64,000 nucleotides of DNA from JBBSAT01 sp044223665 (GCA_044223665.1 JBGALT010000017.1:12746-76745); one strand, 5' to 3'; positions 27,488 to 37,104 are shown, counted from the stretch's first letter. Notes: generated by a model not told the origin, from the letters alone. Made by a program: numbers and translations.

Positions 27488-28990
27488 TCAGAGCTGGCCG
27501 ATCGAAGGATCGCCCTCGTAGCGATCGCTCCGCGCCTCCGGAACGTCGCGCGCATCGGCCGGCGTCGGGCCGAAGAGGACGTCGATTCCCTCCGGCTCGC
27601 CGGCGAAGACCGTCCACACCTCGAGGGCGCCGCCCTCGCCCTCGCGCACGAGCACGTCGACGTCCGACCTCTCGCACCCTCCGATGTACGTGTGGCCGCG
27701 CAGGACGCGCCCGCCCTCGGTGCGCCACGTGGTCGCCGAGCGGTGCTCCCCGCGGACGAGGAAGCGATCCGACGCCAGGCGCGCCCATGCACTGTCGTCG
27801 CTGCCCGCGCGCGCGAGCTCGACGGCGCTCGCACGGACGACCATCGCGAGTGTGCCGTGCCCGTCGGAGAACGCGGCGAGCGACGCCCGCCCGCGCGACA
27901 CCACCTCTTGCGCATCGCGGAAGATCGCGTGCGGCCCGTCGTCGCCCATGCTCGCCGCCCTCTCGAGCGCGTGGAACCCGGCAGGAGTCGCGGAGGGCGT
28001 CGGCGTCGCGAGACCGAGAGCGCCGCGCTCGAGCCAGAGCACGTCGTCGGCGTCCGAGAGCACGATGCGCTCGCCGACGATCACGCCCTGCCGGAGCGGC
28101 GCGTCGAGCACCCGCTCGGTGCTCGTGCGAGCTCCGTCGAAGCGCCAGAGCTCGACACCGCTCGGCAGCGCGACGAGGATGCGGCCGTCGTCGTCCGCGT
28201 CGAGCACCGTCGCGCCCGCCACGTCTCGCGTCTCGATCACCGCGCCGTGATCGTCGAGCCAACGCGCATGCGAGTCGGACAGCACCAGCCAGTCCGCGGA
28301 GGCCGCATCCTGCACCGCCGCCCGGCTGCTCCACCCGACCGAGCCGAGCGCGTCGGGGAGCACGACGCGCGCGCCGGGCGCGGTCCACAGGCATGCGCCC
28401 TCGTCGCAGCGCTCCACGCACTGGACTTCACCCTCCCGCGACCATCCGAGCGCCTCGGCGCGAGCACAGGCGTCGATCCGCGTCGTCGTACCGCTCGCGA
28501 GATCGATCGCGAGCGCGCCCTCGTCGTGCGCCCCGAGGATCATCGGGCCGCGACGCGCGAGCGTCTCGACGAGGTCGGTCGAGCCGAGCGCGAGAGGCCC
28601 GATCGGATCGAGGTCCTCGTCCCGCCACACGAGCCCGCCCGGCGTCTCGCCGCGCGCGGCGATCTCGGTGGACGTGCCCGTCGAGCGCCAGAGCGATCGA
28701 TCGCCCAGCGTCGCGAGGATCGATCCGGTGTCGCGTGCGGCCACCAGCGCGCCCTGGTCGTCGAAGAGCATGCCGCACGCGAGCACGCGGTGGTCGGTCG
28801 CGAAGAGCTGGTGGGATGCGTACTCCGAGCAGGTGGAGACCCAGGCGATGCCCCAGGGCTCTCGCGGAGCGGTGGGCGTTGGCGACGACGGCGCCGGGCC
28901 CGGCAGCGCGGGAACGGACGACGAGGCCGGCGCCGCGGTGCTCCCGCACCCGAGCAGCAGCACCGTTCCGACCCGGAGGAGCACTCGCAT
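27488..28990 (-). CDS. Lipoprotein, likely beta-propeller
   Basis: A 500-residue lipoprotein with signal LLRVGTVLLLGC. It shows repeated beta-hairpin elements of propeller character (GSILATLGDRSLWRSTG, LDADDDGRILVALPSGVELWRFDG). Cys are paired in CVERCDEGAC. No enzyme motif is visible. The start at 28990 is set by the signal peptide. It is convergent with the preceding propeller gene and may share a terminator in the 136-bp gap. Confidence 0.75.
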   Translation of the reverse strand: MRVLLRVGTVLLLGCGSTAAPASSSVPALPGPAPSSPTPTAPREPWGIAWVSTCSEYASHQLFATDHRVLACGMLFDDQGALVAARDTGSILATLGDRSLWRSTGTSTEIAARGETPGGLVWRDEDLDPIGPLALGSTDLVETLARRGPMILGAHDEGALAIDLASGTTTRIDACARAEALGWSREGEVQCVERCDEGACLWTAPGARVVLPDALGSVGWSSRAAVQDAASADWLVLSDSHARWLDDHGAVIETRDVAGATVLDADDDGRILVALPSGVELWRFDGARTSTERVLDAPLRQGVIVGERIVLSDADDVLWLERGALGLATPTPSATPAGFHALERAASMGDDGPHAIFRDAQEVVSRGRASLAAFSDGHGTLAMVVRASAVELARAGSDDSAWARLASDRFLVRGEHRSATTWRTEGGRVLRGHTYIGGCERSDVDVLVREGEGGALEVWTVFAGEPEGIDVLFGPTPADARDVPEARSDRYEGDPSIGQL

Positions 28991-29112
28991 GCCCGGCCTA
29001 CGACGGGCACCCGCATCTCTTCCCCGCCTCGTGCGCGCTCGCGCACTGGGTGGGTCCGCGCGGCGTCTCCCCAGCGGGAGGGCGCGACCGGATCCGCGGG
29101 ATCGACGCGCGA

Positions 29113-30063
29113 TCAGGGCGTGAACGTCAGCGGGTCGAAGCCCGAGGGCGCATCGCACGGAGCGAGGTCCGGGTCGTAGAACCAGTTGCCCGGATCGCTC
29201 GTGGGCATCGACTGGTCGTCCCACTGGCAGACGTAGTCCCCGGCCGATCCGAGCTCGCCGTCGTGGTCGACGTCGATCACGAAGTGCACCTCGTAGAGCT
29301 CGCCGACGTCGATCGCGCCGCGCGGCTCGCCGAGCGCGTTGCCCCCGACCTGGAACTGCGTGGGCGGCGTGCGCTGGGTCGGCACCTGCATTCCGGGCGC
29401 GAGCGCGACGAAGGGCGACCAGCGATAGAAGACGCGCGTCTGGCGGCCCAGACCGTTCACGCGCACGGCCCACGCCGCCATGGTGAAGTTGTCGAAGAGC
29501 TCGGGCCGCTGGATCGCGGTCGGGATGTTGAAGTGCCAGATGGCGCCGGTGGAGACCGCGTCCTGGACGCTCTGGAAGGGCGTCGTGTGCGTGAAGGTCA
29601 CGTCGCCGTCCGGGCAGATGGGGCGCGTCCACTGGTGATCCGGCGCGCCGTCGGACGTGATCGGGTCGAAGTGCACGACCTCGGGGTCGACGCTGTTGGC
29701 CCAGAACGCGAGCGTGGCCGGGTCCGCCGGCAGGATCTCGGGGATGTTCAGCAAGAGGTTGGCGCTGCTCGTGCCGCGGGAGGCCGCGACGGGATTGCTG
29801 AGGTCCGTGAGGCGATCGATGACGAACATCGCTTCGATGTTCTCGTCGTTCCCGACCTCGAGCGCCGCGAAGATCGTCTGGTTCACGTGCGGCGTCATGT
29901 TGAAGAACTGCAGGTCGAGGTCGTCCCCGAGATGCTGGGTGCCACGGGGATCACAGGCATCGCCGTAATTGGAGAACCCGTTGAGGTCGGACACGGCGGC
30001 CGTGCAGCTCACGAGGAGCGGCAGGAGCGCGAGCGAGACACCGAAGGAGAGAGGGCGCGTCAT
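29113..30063 (-). CDS. Lipoprotein, function unknown
   Basis: A 316-residue lipoprotein (signal FGVSLALLPLLVSC). The mature part is rich in aromatic residues and Asp, with FNMTPHVNQTIFAALEVG, HFDPITSDGAPDHQW and GELYEVHFVIDVDHDGELGSAGDY, suggesting one or two beta-sandwich domains. The DVDHDGELG piece resembles a calcium loop. No recognised family. It follows the TPR membrane protein gene by 12 bp, so the two are probably one operon. Confidence 0.75.
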   Translation of the reverse strand: MTRPLSFGVSLALLPLLVSCTAAVSDLNGFSNYGDACDPRGTQHLGDDLDLQFFNMTPHVNQTIFAALEVGNDENIEAMFVIDRLTDLSNPVAASRGTSSANLLLNIPEILPADPATLAFWANSVDPEVVHFDPITSDGAPDHQWTRPICPDGDVTFTHTTPFQSVQDAVSTGAIWHFNIPTAIQRPELFDNFTMAAWAVRVNGLGRQTRVFYRWSPFVALAPGMQVPTQRTPPTQFQVGGNALGEPRGAIDVGELYEVHFVIDVDHDGELGSAGDYVCQWDDQSMPTSDPGNWFYDPDLAPCDAPSGFDPLTFTP

Positions 30064-30075
30064 CGGGTCGTCTCC

Positions 30076-30993
30076 TCAGAAAGCGAAGCGAACGGAGCCG
30101 GAGCAGCCCGTCGGGCTGCAGCCAGCGCTGACCTGCGGCTGCCCCTCGCTCGAGGCGACGTCGTCGGGGAGCGCGAAGGCGAGCACGAGGCCGGTGGCGG
30201 CGATCACCGCGCCGCCGATCCAGAGCGCGTCCGCCGCGGCCGCCTCCGTCTGGATGGTGCTCCGCCGTGAGTCGAGCTGGACCTCGGGCGAGCACGCCGT
30301 CCCGAGCACGAGCGGCGCGGTGACTCCGGTGGAGGCGGACTGGGTCACGCAGGAGCGGCGCAAGGCATCGGCATCGCCCTGCGCGACGACGCCGAGCACG
30401 ACGCCGACGACCGTCAGCGCCAGACCACCTCCCATGACGACCCAAGGCCACCAGGGCCGCGAGGTGGTGGACCCCTGTCCCTGCTGCGCGCGGAGCTCGG
30501 CGTCGATGGCGCGCTGCTCGGCCGCCTCGAGCTGGCGGCGCTGCTCGGCCTCCTCGGCGGCGCGCTCCGCGGCCGCTTCTTGATCCGCCGTGACGGTCGC
30601 CTCGAGCGCGACCAGGCGCGCCTGCAGATGCTCGTGGTCGGGCGCGTCGGGAACGGAGGTGAGGTAGCCGCGGAGCGCGCGGGCCGCGTTCGGCGTGTCC
30701 TGCGCATCGCGGTAGGCGAGGTAGACGTTGTAGAGGAGCGCGCCGCGGCCGCTCAGGCCGTAGGCGATCTCGAACTCCTGCGCCGCGTCGGCGAAGCGCC
30801 CCTGCTCGTACGCGTCGCGCCCGAGCCGGAAGTGCGCGCGGGCCTGCGCGTCCGTCATGTCGGTGTCGGTGGTCGTCGCCTGCGCCATCGACTCGGTGGA
30901 GCCGTCGGAGGTCTGCGCTTGTGCAGCGGCGGGAAGCGCCGACGAGAGAAGAAAGAGCCCCAACGTGACGAAGCGGTTCAAAGCGCCCTCCAC
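30076..30993 (-). CDS. Exported TPR protein with two C-terminal membrane helices
   Basis: A 305-residue protein with a cleavable signal (FVTLGLFLLSSALPAAAQA). A TPR-like pair begins near residue 48 (ARAHFRLGRDAYEQGRFADAAQEFEIAYGLSGRGALLYNVYLAYRD), followed by a charged coiled coil (residues 135-175) and two membrane helices (WWPWVVMGGGLALTVVGVVLG near 185 and ADALWIGGAVIAATGLVLAFAL near 255). This arrangement is frequent in myxobacteria and of unknown function. It probably is co-transcribed with the lipoprotein gene after it. Confidence 0.82.
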   Translation of the reverse strand: MEGALNRFVTLGLFLLSSALPAAAQAQTSDGSTESMAQATTTDTDMTDAQARAHFRLGRDAYEQGRFADAAQEFEIAYGLSGRGALLYNVYLAYRDAQDTPNAARALRGYLTSVPDAPDHEHLQARLVALEATVTADQEAAAERAAEEAEQRRQLEAAEQRAIDAELRAQQGQGSTTSRPWWPWVVMGGGLALTVVGVVLGVVAQGDADALRRSCVTQSASTGVTAPLVLGTACSPEVQLDSRRSTIQTEAAAADALWIGGAVIAATGLVLAFALPDDVASSEGQPQVSAGCSPTGCSGSVRFAF

Positions 30994-31101
30994 ACAGCAT
31001 CCTACCCGAGATGACGTCGGGCTTGGAAAAACGCGGGTGCCCGCGAGGTCCCTACGACCCGAGGATGGGAGCGGATCCCGCTCGGCGTGACGAAAATCGA
31101 G

Positions 31102-33018
31102 TTAATCGGGCCCCGGGCAGTCCCACTCGAGACCGATGCGGCCGAGCCGAGGCGCTCCCAGGCGCGCCGCCGCCCGAAGCGTCACCCGCACCTCGACGAC
31201 GCCGCCCGGCGGAAAGGACAGCGGGAGCGGGCTCGCGCTGCCGGGAAAGGTGCCGAGCTCGACGAAGGCGGCCGAGGCGAGCGAGGCCTCGTCGGCCGCA
31301 TGACGGGCCTCGAACAGGATCGTCCCGGTCGTGCCCTCGCGGGCCTCGTAGTGCAGGGCAACCCAGCTCGCATCGCCCATCGAGCAGCCGCGGAACACGT
31401 GGGACTCGCTTCCCTCCGGAAGGAACGCGCCGCCCCGCATCACGCCGGTCAGATCGCCCTGGGTGTGGGGCGCAGCACCGATCGTGACCTGCGCAGAGAT
31501 GGCACCTCCGTCGAGGTCGACGCGCGTGGCGACGCCGAGATCGTCCGTGCCGCCGTGCTCGGACACCGCCCAGACGTGGCCGATCGTGTCCGAGCCGAGA
31601 CCGACCGTCTCGATCGGCGAGGCGTCGCCGACACGCAGGTCGATCGTGCGGCGCACGCGGAGCGGCGCCACGTCGAGCATCGAGACGAGCCCGCCGGTGT
31701 GTGCGACCCACAGGTGCCCGTCCGGATCGAAGACCGCGCCGCGCGTGCTCGGCGCCGTGGAGACGTGCGCGATCGCGCCGTTGCGCGGATCGTAGACGGC
31801 GACGTCGTCGCACGAGAACCCGGTCATCCCGATGCGGCCGACGGAGTCGATCGCGAGCGAGTAGACCAGCCAGCACGGCAGCGGCACCTCGATCGAGGTC
31901 GGCTCGGCGATCGGGCGCGCCGGGTCGACGCGCACGAGGTAGCCGTCGCGCGACGACATCCACACGTAGCCCCAGGGATCGATCGCGGCCGCGTAGGGCG
32001 CGAAGCGCGGGGTCTCGATGCGGCGCAGCTCGGCGCCCGTCGTCCCGTCGAGCTCGACGATCGCTTCGCCGCCGAAGAGGCCCACCCACGCGTTGCCGGC
32101 GCCCGCGCCGTCGAGGCCGCCGCCGTCGATCGCGAGGGCGCGCGGCACCTCGCCGACGTCGCCGACGGGGACGGTGAACAGGATGCACTCGTCGTCGGGC
32201 ACCACGTCGTCCGGGCCGGTGGACGTTCGGATCGCGCCGTCGTGATCGCGATCGACGCAGCGCGCGCGCTCGCTCGCGATCTTGGTGGCGGTGCCCTGGC
32301 CGTCGAAGGCGCGGTCGAGCACCCACACGTCGTTCTGCCAGTCGACGGCGACGCGGCTCGGCTCGTTGCCGAACGCCGCTCCGAGCTCCGTGGTGTAGCG
32401 CGCGACCTCGGTCGCCGTGGCGGCGTCGATGCGCGAGAGCGTCCCGTCGGCGCTGTTCGCGGCCCAGACGGTGGCGGCCGCGTAGCGCTCGCGCGCGAGC
32501 GTGAGCTCGCCGAGATCGGTGAGGGCGAGCGGGCTCGTGCCGTCGAAGGGCACGTCGGCCTCGCCCCAGACGCCGCCGCGGCACTCGGAGTCGCAGCCGC
32601 CGCAGGGGCTACGCGTCCCCTCGTCGACGCGCCCGTCGCAGTCCTCGTCGATCGCGTCGCAGAGCTCGACCTCGGGCGGGATCTCGCCGCGGCAGACGCC
32701 CCAGTGGCCGCCGACGCAAGACGCGCGGCCCGAGCGGCAGATGCCGGCGCCCGGGATCACGTCGGGGTGCGAGGTGCAGGGCGTGGTCGAGGCGGCGAGG
32801 CAGGGGCAGCCCGTGGCGGCCGGATCGGCGTCGCAGTCGGGCGCCGGCACGGCGTCGCAGTCGACGTTGCGCAGCACGTTCGTGTCGTCGCAGTCGGGCC
32901 CCATCGCGCACGCGGCGCCGAAGCCGTCTTGGTCGGCGTCGACGCACTGCGGCTCGCACGCGCCGAGCAAGGCACAGACGGCGAGGCCGAGGAGCCGGCG
33001 AGCGCGAACGGACGGCAC
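31102..33018 (-). CDS. Propeller lipoprotein with MopE-like Cys repeats
   Basis: A 638-residue lipoprotein (signal LLGLAVCALLGAC). The first 150 residues carry MopE-type metal-binding pieces (DADQDGFGAAC, GPDCDDTNVLRNVDC, ELCDAIDEDCDGRVDEG). The remainder is a propeller with elements such as VWAANSADGTLSRIDAAT, GYVWMSSRDGYLVRVDP and GHLWVAHTGGLVSMLDV; it ends in a small beta domain. The combination of Cys-rich head and propeller matches the other lipoproteins of this window. The GTG at 33018 is preferred because it directly precedes the signal peptide; an ATG at 33114 gives an implausible basic extension. Confidence 0.82.
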   Translation of the reverse strand: MPSVRARRLLGLAVCALLGACEPQCVDADQDGFGAACAMGPDCDDTNVLRNVDCDAVPAPDCDADPAATGCPCLAASTTPCTSHPDVIPGAGICRSGRASCVGGHWGVCRGEIPPEVELCDAIDEDCDGRVDEGTRSPCGGCDSECRGGVWGEADVPFDGTSPLALTDLGELTLARERYAAATVWAANSADGTLSRIDAATATEVARYTTELGAAFGNEPSRVAVDWQNDVWVLDRAFDGQGTATKIASERARCVDRDHDGAIRTSTGPDDVVPDDECILFTVPVGDVGEVPRALAIDGGGLDGAGAGNAWVGLFGGEAIVELDGTTGAELRRIETPRFAPYAAAIDPWGYVWMSSRDGYLVRVDPARPIAEPTSIEVPLPCWLVYSLAIDSVGRIGMTGFSCDDVAVYDPRNGAIAHVSTAPSTRGAVFDPDGHLWVAHTGGLVSMLDVAPLRVRRTIDLRVGDASPIETVGLGSDTIGHVWAVSEHGGTDDLGVATRVDLDGGAISAQVTIGAAPHTQGDLTGVMRGGAFLPEGSESHVFRGCSMGDASWVALHYEAREGTTGTILFEARHAADEASLASAAFVELGTFPGSASPLPLSFPPGGVVEVRVTLRAAARLGAPRLGRIGLEWDCPGPD

Positions 33019-33183
33019 GCCCGGAGAGCTTACGGGGGTGCGGCGGTGCGGGCGAGCAGCGGCGCTCGGCGGCTGGAACCTCGCCCGCTCCCGGTGGTCA
33101 GCACCCCCATGCACGACGCCCCGCCCGCCCTTCCCCTCCGTTCGTCCGGGACGCCCACGTTTTCACGGCGGGGCGCCCGCGCT

Positions 33184-34251
33184 ATGCCTGCGCCCGAGAT
33201 GAAGGCGCTCGTCCTCGGAGCCTCGGGTCACGTGGGTGGAGCCATCGCCGAGCGCCTCGGCGCGCGCGGCGACGAGGTCGTGCTCCTCGCGCGCGACGAG
33301 GGGCGCGTCGCTGGCTTCGAGAAGGCGAAGGTCCTGAAGGGCTCGATCCTCGATCCGAACGCGATCGCCAGGGCCGCCGCGGGCGCCGACGTGATCTTCA
33401 GCGCCGTCGGGGCGTGGTCCGGCGCCGCGCCGCGCGTCTATCCCTGGCTCTACGTCGCCGGTGTCGAGAACGTGATCGCCGCCGCGCGCCACGCGAACGT
33501 CCCGCGCGTGGTCCTCGTCACCTCGGCCGACGTGACGCTCGCGCCGCAGGACCGCATCCACTGGAACGAGAAGCGCGACATCTCGGACCTGCCCTTCGGC
33601 GATCGCGCGCAGTCGATGCGCCTCGGCGAAGAGATCGCGCTCGCGACGAGCGACGAGCGCGTGAGCGTCGCCGCGATCCGTCCCGGCTGGGTCTGGGGCC
33701 CCGGCGACCGCACGTTCCTCCCCGAGCTCGTGCGGGAGGCGCGCGGTGGCGGCATCTCGATGTGGGGCGAGGGCAAGAGCCTGGTCGCGACGACCTACAT
33801 CGACCTCGTCGTCGACGCGGCGCTCGCCGCCGCGAAGGCGCCCGGCGCGGGCGGCCAGGCCTACTACGTCGCCGACGCCGAGTTCCTCGAGCTGCGTGAG
33901 TGGCTCCGCATGCTGACGAAGGCGCTGGGCCTGCCGCCCGCGAAGAGCGGTGCGCCGTTCTCGGTGGCGTGGACGATGGCGACCCTGCGCGGCGACACCG
34001 CGCACCGCGAGAAGATGCTGCGCCGTAGCCGCGCCACGTTCTTCGACACGCAGAAGGCGCAGGTCGAGCTCGGCATCGAGCCGAAGATGTCGATCGAGAA
34101 GGGCCTCGAGAAGCTCGCCGCCTGGGTCGCGAGCGTCGGCGGCCTCGACGAGGTCGCGAAGTGGACCCGCGCCCTCCCGGACCTCGCCACCGTCGAGGCC
34201 GAAGCGAAGGCCGCCGGCCTCGCCGAGCCTCCCAAGCCGACGCGTCGCTGA
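33184..34251 (+). CDS. NAD-dependent epimerase/dehydratase-like protein
   Basis: A 355-residue short-chain-type extended reductase. The N-terminus MKALVLGASGHVGGAIAERL has the GxxGxxG cofactor loop. The usual catalytic Tyr-x3-Lys is not clear; the expected region reads HWNEKRDIS, so the enzyme may be atypical. RPGWVWGPGD is the conserved substrate-side motif of the family. The final 60 residues include KTRALPDLATVEAEAKAAG. ATG at 33184 or 33199 could both be used. Its substrate is unknown; position does not help. Confidence 0.82.
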   Translation: MPAPEMKALVLGASGHVGGAIAERLGARGDEVVLLARDEGRVAGFEKAKVLKGSILDPNAIARAAAGADVIFSAVGAWSGAAPRVYPWLYVAGVENVIAAARHANVPRVVLVTSADVTLAPQDRIHWNEKRDISDLPFGDRAQSMRLGEEIALATSDERVSVAAIRPGWVWGPGDRTFLPELVREARGGGISMWGEGKSLVATTYIDLVVDAALAAAKAPGAGGQAYYVADAEFLELREWLRMLTKALGLPPAKSGAPFSVAWTMATLRGDTAHREKMLRRSRATFFDTQKAQVELGIEPKMSIEKGLEKLAAWVASVGGLDEVAKWTRALPDLATVEAEAKAAGLAEPPKPTRR

Positions 34252-34315
34252 CGACGCGGGTGCCTCGGACCACCGCGTGTTGTCGGCGCGAGACAGCTGG
34301 GCTACCGTGGTAGGA

Positions 34316-34588
34316 ATGGTACGCACGCGTGCGGGCTCGACGGTGAAAGTCAGCGTGTCGCTCGACGCGGGCGACCTCGCCACGCTCCGACGGCATGCGG
34401 ACGAGGTGCACGGCGGAAACCTGTCGGCGGCGTTCGCCGAAGCGGCACGCATGATGCGCCAGCGCGAAGCGAGGCGCGCGCTCGTCACGCGGCTCGGCGG
34501 CCCCACGCTCGATGCAGACCTGCGCGCCGCCGTCCGCGCCGAGCAATCGAGCCTCGTTCCGCGAGCGCGCAAGCGGCGCGCGGCGTGA
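34316..34588 (+). CDS. Ribbon-helix-helix antitoxin of a PIN toxin pair
   Basis: A 90-residue basic protein. The N-terminal strand VKVSVSLDAGDLATLRRHAD and helix NLSAAFAEAARMM fit a ribbon-helix-helix DNA-binding antitoxin of the VapB or similar class. The C-terminal half (RALVTRLGGPTLDADLRAAV) likely wraps the toxin. It overlaps the PIN-domain toxin gene by 4 bp (GTGA), so the pair is translationally coupled. It probably represses its own promoter, which must lie in the 64 bp upstream. Confidence 0.8.
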   Translation: MVRTRAGSTVKVSVSLDAGDLATLRRHADEVHGGNLSAAFAEAARMMRQREARRALVTRLGGPTLDADLRAAVRAEQSSLVPRARKRRAA

Positions 34589-34965
34589 CGCCGATCGGCA
34601 TCACGCTGGACACCGGTGCGCTCATCGCTCTCGAGCGGAAGAGACCGCGCATGCGCACCGTGCTCGAGCACGCGCTCGAGATCGATCAACGCATCACCGT
34701 GCCCGCCGCCGCGGTGGCCGAGTGGTGGCGCGGCCGAAGCGACTTGCGCGACGCGATCCTCGCATGCGTCGACGTCGAGCCTCTCACGGAGCCCCTCGCG
34801 AAGCTCGCGGGGGAGGCGGTCGGCGCCGTGCGCGGAGCCACACTCGTGGACGCGATCGTGATGGCGTCGGCGGCCGTTCGCGGAGACCTCGTCTACACGA
34901 GCGACGTGCAGGACCTCGAGCGCCTGCGACGCCAGTTCCCCGCGGTCCGCGTGCTCGGGGTGTGA
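34585..34965 (+). CDS. PIN-domain ribonuclease toxin (VapC-like)
   Basis: A 126-residue protein. Acidic residues are where PIN nucleases need them: Asp9 in TLDTGALIALE, Glu in AVAEWWRG, Asp in GATLVDAIVMASA and Asp in YTSDVQDLERL. PIN toxins cleave tRNA or rRNA when the antitoxin is lost. The start is the GTG overlapping the antitoxin stop. It is full length compared with VapC proteins. Confidence 0.85.
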   Translation: MTPIGITLDTGALIALERKRPRMRTVLEHALEIDQRITVPAAAVAEWWRGRSDLRDAILACVDVEPLTEPLAKLAGEAVGAVRGATLVDAIVMASAAVRGDLVYTSDVQDLERLRRQFPAVRVLGV

Positions 34966-35143
34966 TTCACACCCTCCCTCAAGCGAGCCCCACGACCAAC
35001 GCGGCGAAGCCCCCACCGACACCGCTGCGAAGGCTTCGAACGCCGCTGCGAAGGGTGCCCGAAGAGGTCACCGCGCGAACGACGGCCCCCGCGAGAGAGC
35101 CGAGCCCCGGCGCAGATCCTCGAACCGCGCGCACCCATCCGTC

Positions 35144-35252
35144 TGCCCGCGAGCAAGCGAAGCGCCGCGCGCGAAGACGGGGTGACGCGGATCCGGCTCC
35201 GCCGGTCCGCCGAGGGGGCGGCTCGCGCGGCTCGCGCCCCCTGGAAAATCAG
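35144..35252. repeat. Dispersed intergenic repeat, copy 1
   Basis: Shares GCCCGCGAGC, AAGCGA, GGGGTGA and GATCCGGCTCCGCCGGTC, then a hairpin, with a segment at 38845-38937. The hairpin stem is AGGGGGCG (35213-35220) with CGCCCCCT (35235-35242). Both copies sit immediately 3' of leftward genes, so they may be terminators or a family of palindromic elements. Confidence 0.6.
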
Positions 35253-35575
35253 AACAGATCGCGGAACGCGGCCTCGGGCTTCTTGCGCGCCCCGAGGATC
35301 GCGTTCACCGCGCGCAGGATGCGCGTCTTGGTCGGACCGCCGACCGTCGTGCCGGCCACCGCACGATCCATCGCGGGCTGCGTGACGCGACGCCCCGAGC
35401 GCGGCTTCTTGCCCGCGATCGACTCGTCCTTCTCCGCCTTGCCGGCCTTGATCGCCGACTTCTTCGCGACGAGCGCGCGGTCCTCGGCCGTCTGGCGCTC
35501 GAGGCCACGGCTCGCGGCCACCACGCGGCGGGCGTCGATCTTGTTCTTCTTCAGGTAGTCACCGAGCTTCGACAT
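35249..35575 (-). CDS. Lys/Arg-rich small protein, function unknown
   Basis: A 108-residue basic protein (start MSKLGDYLKKNKIDARRVV). The first half looks like a helical unit with conserved ASRGLERQTAEDRALVAKK; the second half is Lys/Gly-rich and ends in KPEAAFRDLF. Composition suggests nucleic acid or ribosome binding. The start overlaps the 3' end of the metalloprotease gene by 25 bp, so the two may be co-transcribed. I do not recognise a family. Confidence 0.75.
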   Translation of the reverse strand: MSKLGDYLKKNKIDARRVVAASRGLERQTAEDRALVAKKSAIKAGKAEKDESIAGKKPRSGRRVTQPAMDRAVAGTTVGGPTKTRILRAVNAILGARKKPEAAFRDLF

Positions 35576-37104
35576 AGGTCGCGATGCATACGGGGAGATC
35601 GCCGGGCCCGCAAGCACGCCGCGATCGCCACGAGGAGGCCGGTCCCCATCGCCCCGCCCATGGGCCCCCTCCGCGCCACGGCCGTGCACGCGCATCCGGC
35701 TGGCGGCGGGGTCGGCGCGATGCTCCCCGCGTCGCTCGCGATGCCGCCATCCGCGACGGGCATCCCCGCGTCGGGGACCGCCGTGCAGTCCACCGGGTCG
35801 CGCCCGATGCAGATCGAGACCGCGTTGCTGGTCCCTGCCGTCGCCCCGTTCGCGACGCCGACGAGGATCGTGCTCGCGCCCGTCGCCACGAGGTCCACCG
35901 AGCCCTGGCCGCGCGCGTCCGCGACGAACGTGCCGTCGGCCCGGAAGGCCGCCGCGATGACGTCGAGCTCGGCCGGGGCCGCGCCCGAGAGCTGCACGCT
36001 GACGCGCGGGCTCGGCACGGTGAAGAAGCGCGTCGAGGCCGGGAACACGCGCATCGAGAGCGACTGGTAGGGCAGCGTGACGTCGGTGCTCGCGACCGTG
36101 GCGAGCTGGCTCCCGCGCGCCGGGCCGTGGGCCGGGTCGTAGCGGAGCCCGGTGAACATCATCCACTCGGCCATGTCCACGTAGGTGTCGTGGAAGCTCG
36201 CCGCGTGATCGCGAGCCAGCACTGTGTCGAGCACGTCGAGCCAGTTGTCGACGGCGGCGCCCGGCGTCACGTCGAGCTCGTCCCAGAACGAGACCACCAG
36301 GCCGTCGCCGAAGCGCGTCGCGTAGTACTCCCACACGAGCGCGGCGCCGTACGCGTAGGGCTGGACCGGGCCGATCGGATCGATGCCCAGCGAGCGATCG
36401 GGCCGCTCCAGGAAGCCCGTCGCGAACCCCTCGAGGTCGGTCTGCGTCGGGTCGAAGCGCTCGCTGGCCCACACCGCGGTCGACTCCGAGATCGTGCTGC
36501 CCTGCGCGCCGAGCGCGTCGTCGTAGGCGGCCTGGACCGCGTGGAAGAGCTCGTGGCTCGCGAGCAGACGCGCGCCGTAGCGCGACGAGGGGTACGAGAA
36601 GCCGACGAAGTCGTTCTCCATCACCATGTAGCCGCTGCAGCCGCTCCCCACGACGCAGTCCTCGCGGCGGAACGCGCCGTCGGCGCCTGCGCCCGCGCCG
36701 AAGTCGAGCAGGTAGACGTCGAAGAGCGCGTCGCCCCCGTGATCGACCGGCACGTCCTGATCGGTCCGCGGCGCACGGAAGCCCATGCTCGTGTAGCGCG
36801 CGAGGACCTCGTCGTACTGCTGCGCGACGTAGTCGACGTAGTCGGGCGTGCCGTTCGCGTCGTCGTCACGCACGTTGACCGCGTTCGCGCCCGCACGCGT
36901 GAAGTGGATGCGAAACGATCCGCCGGGCGAGACGATGCTCTCCACCGTCTCGGTCGTCGCGTAGACCGGCGGCATCTCGGTGGTGCCGGTCGTGTCGGGA
37001 CGCAGCTCGCCGATCGAAGCGGCCGCCGCCGGATCGACGGCGCACCCACCCAGCACGAGCAGCGCGAGCGAGCGCGTGGCCCGTCGCGTGCGACGCCGGC
37101 CCAT
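35551..37104 (-). CDS. Putative secreted metalloprotease (MXAN_6640-like) with C-terminal sorting tail
   Basis: A 517-residue lipoprotein (n-region MGRRRTRRATRS, lipobox LVLGGC). The middle holds the zinc motif HELFH (SHELFHAVQAAYDD), followed by a tryptophan-rich block (VWASERFDPT, ALVWEYYATRF), as in the metalloprotease family named after Myxococcus MXAN_6640. The last part is a small beta domain. The end is a Cys motif GCAC, a hydrophobic helix AMGTGLLVAIAAC and an Arg pair, i.e. a MYXO-CTERM-like tail. It begins in the same frame that would complete the tail of the preceding subtilisin (see findings). Confidence 0.78.
   Translation of the reverse strand: MGRRRTRRATRSLALLVLGGCAVDPAAAASIGELRPDTTGTTEMPPVYATTETVESIVSPGGSFRIHFTRAGANAVNVRDDDANGTPDYVDYVAQQYDEVLARYTSMGFRAPRTDQDVPVDHGGDALFDVYLLDFGAGAGADGAFRREDCVVGSGCSGYMVMENDFVGFSYPSSRYGARLLASHELFHAVQAAYDDALGAQGSTISESTAVWASERFDPTQTDLEGFATGFLERPDRSLGIDPIGPVQPYAYGAALVWEYYATRFGDGLVVSFWDELDVTPGAAVDNWLDVLDTVLARDHAASFHDTYVDMAEWMMFTGLRYDPAHGPARGSQLATVASTDVTLPYQSLSMRVFPASTRFFTVPSPRVSVQLSGAAPAELDVIAAAFRADGTFVADARGQGSVDLVATGASTILVGVANGATAGTSNAVSICIGRDPVDCTAVPDAGMPVADGGIASDAGSIAPTPPPAGCACTAVARRGPMGGAMGTGLLVAIAACLRARRSPRMHRDLCRSSVTT

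Noticed and set aside
33019..33114. ATG start at 33114 for the propeller lipoprotein
   Set aside because: It adds 32 basic residues in front of a lipoprotein signal. The GTG at 33018 fits better.
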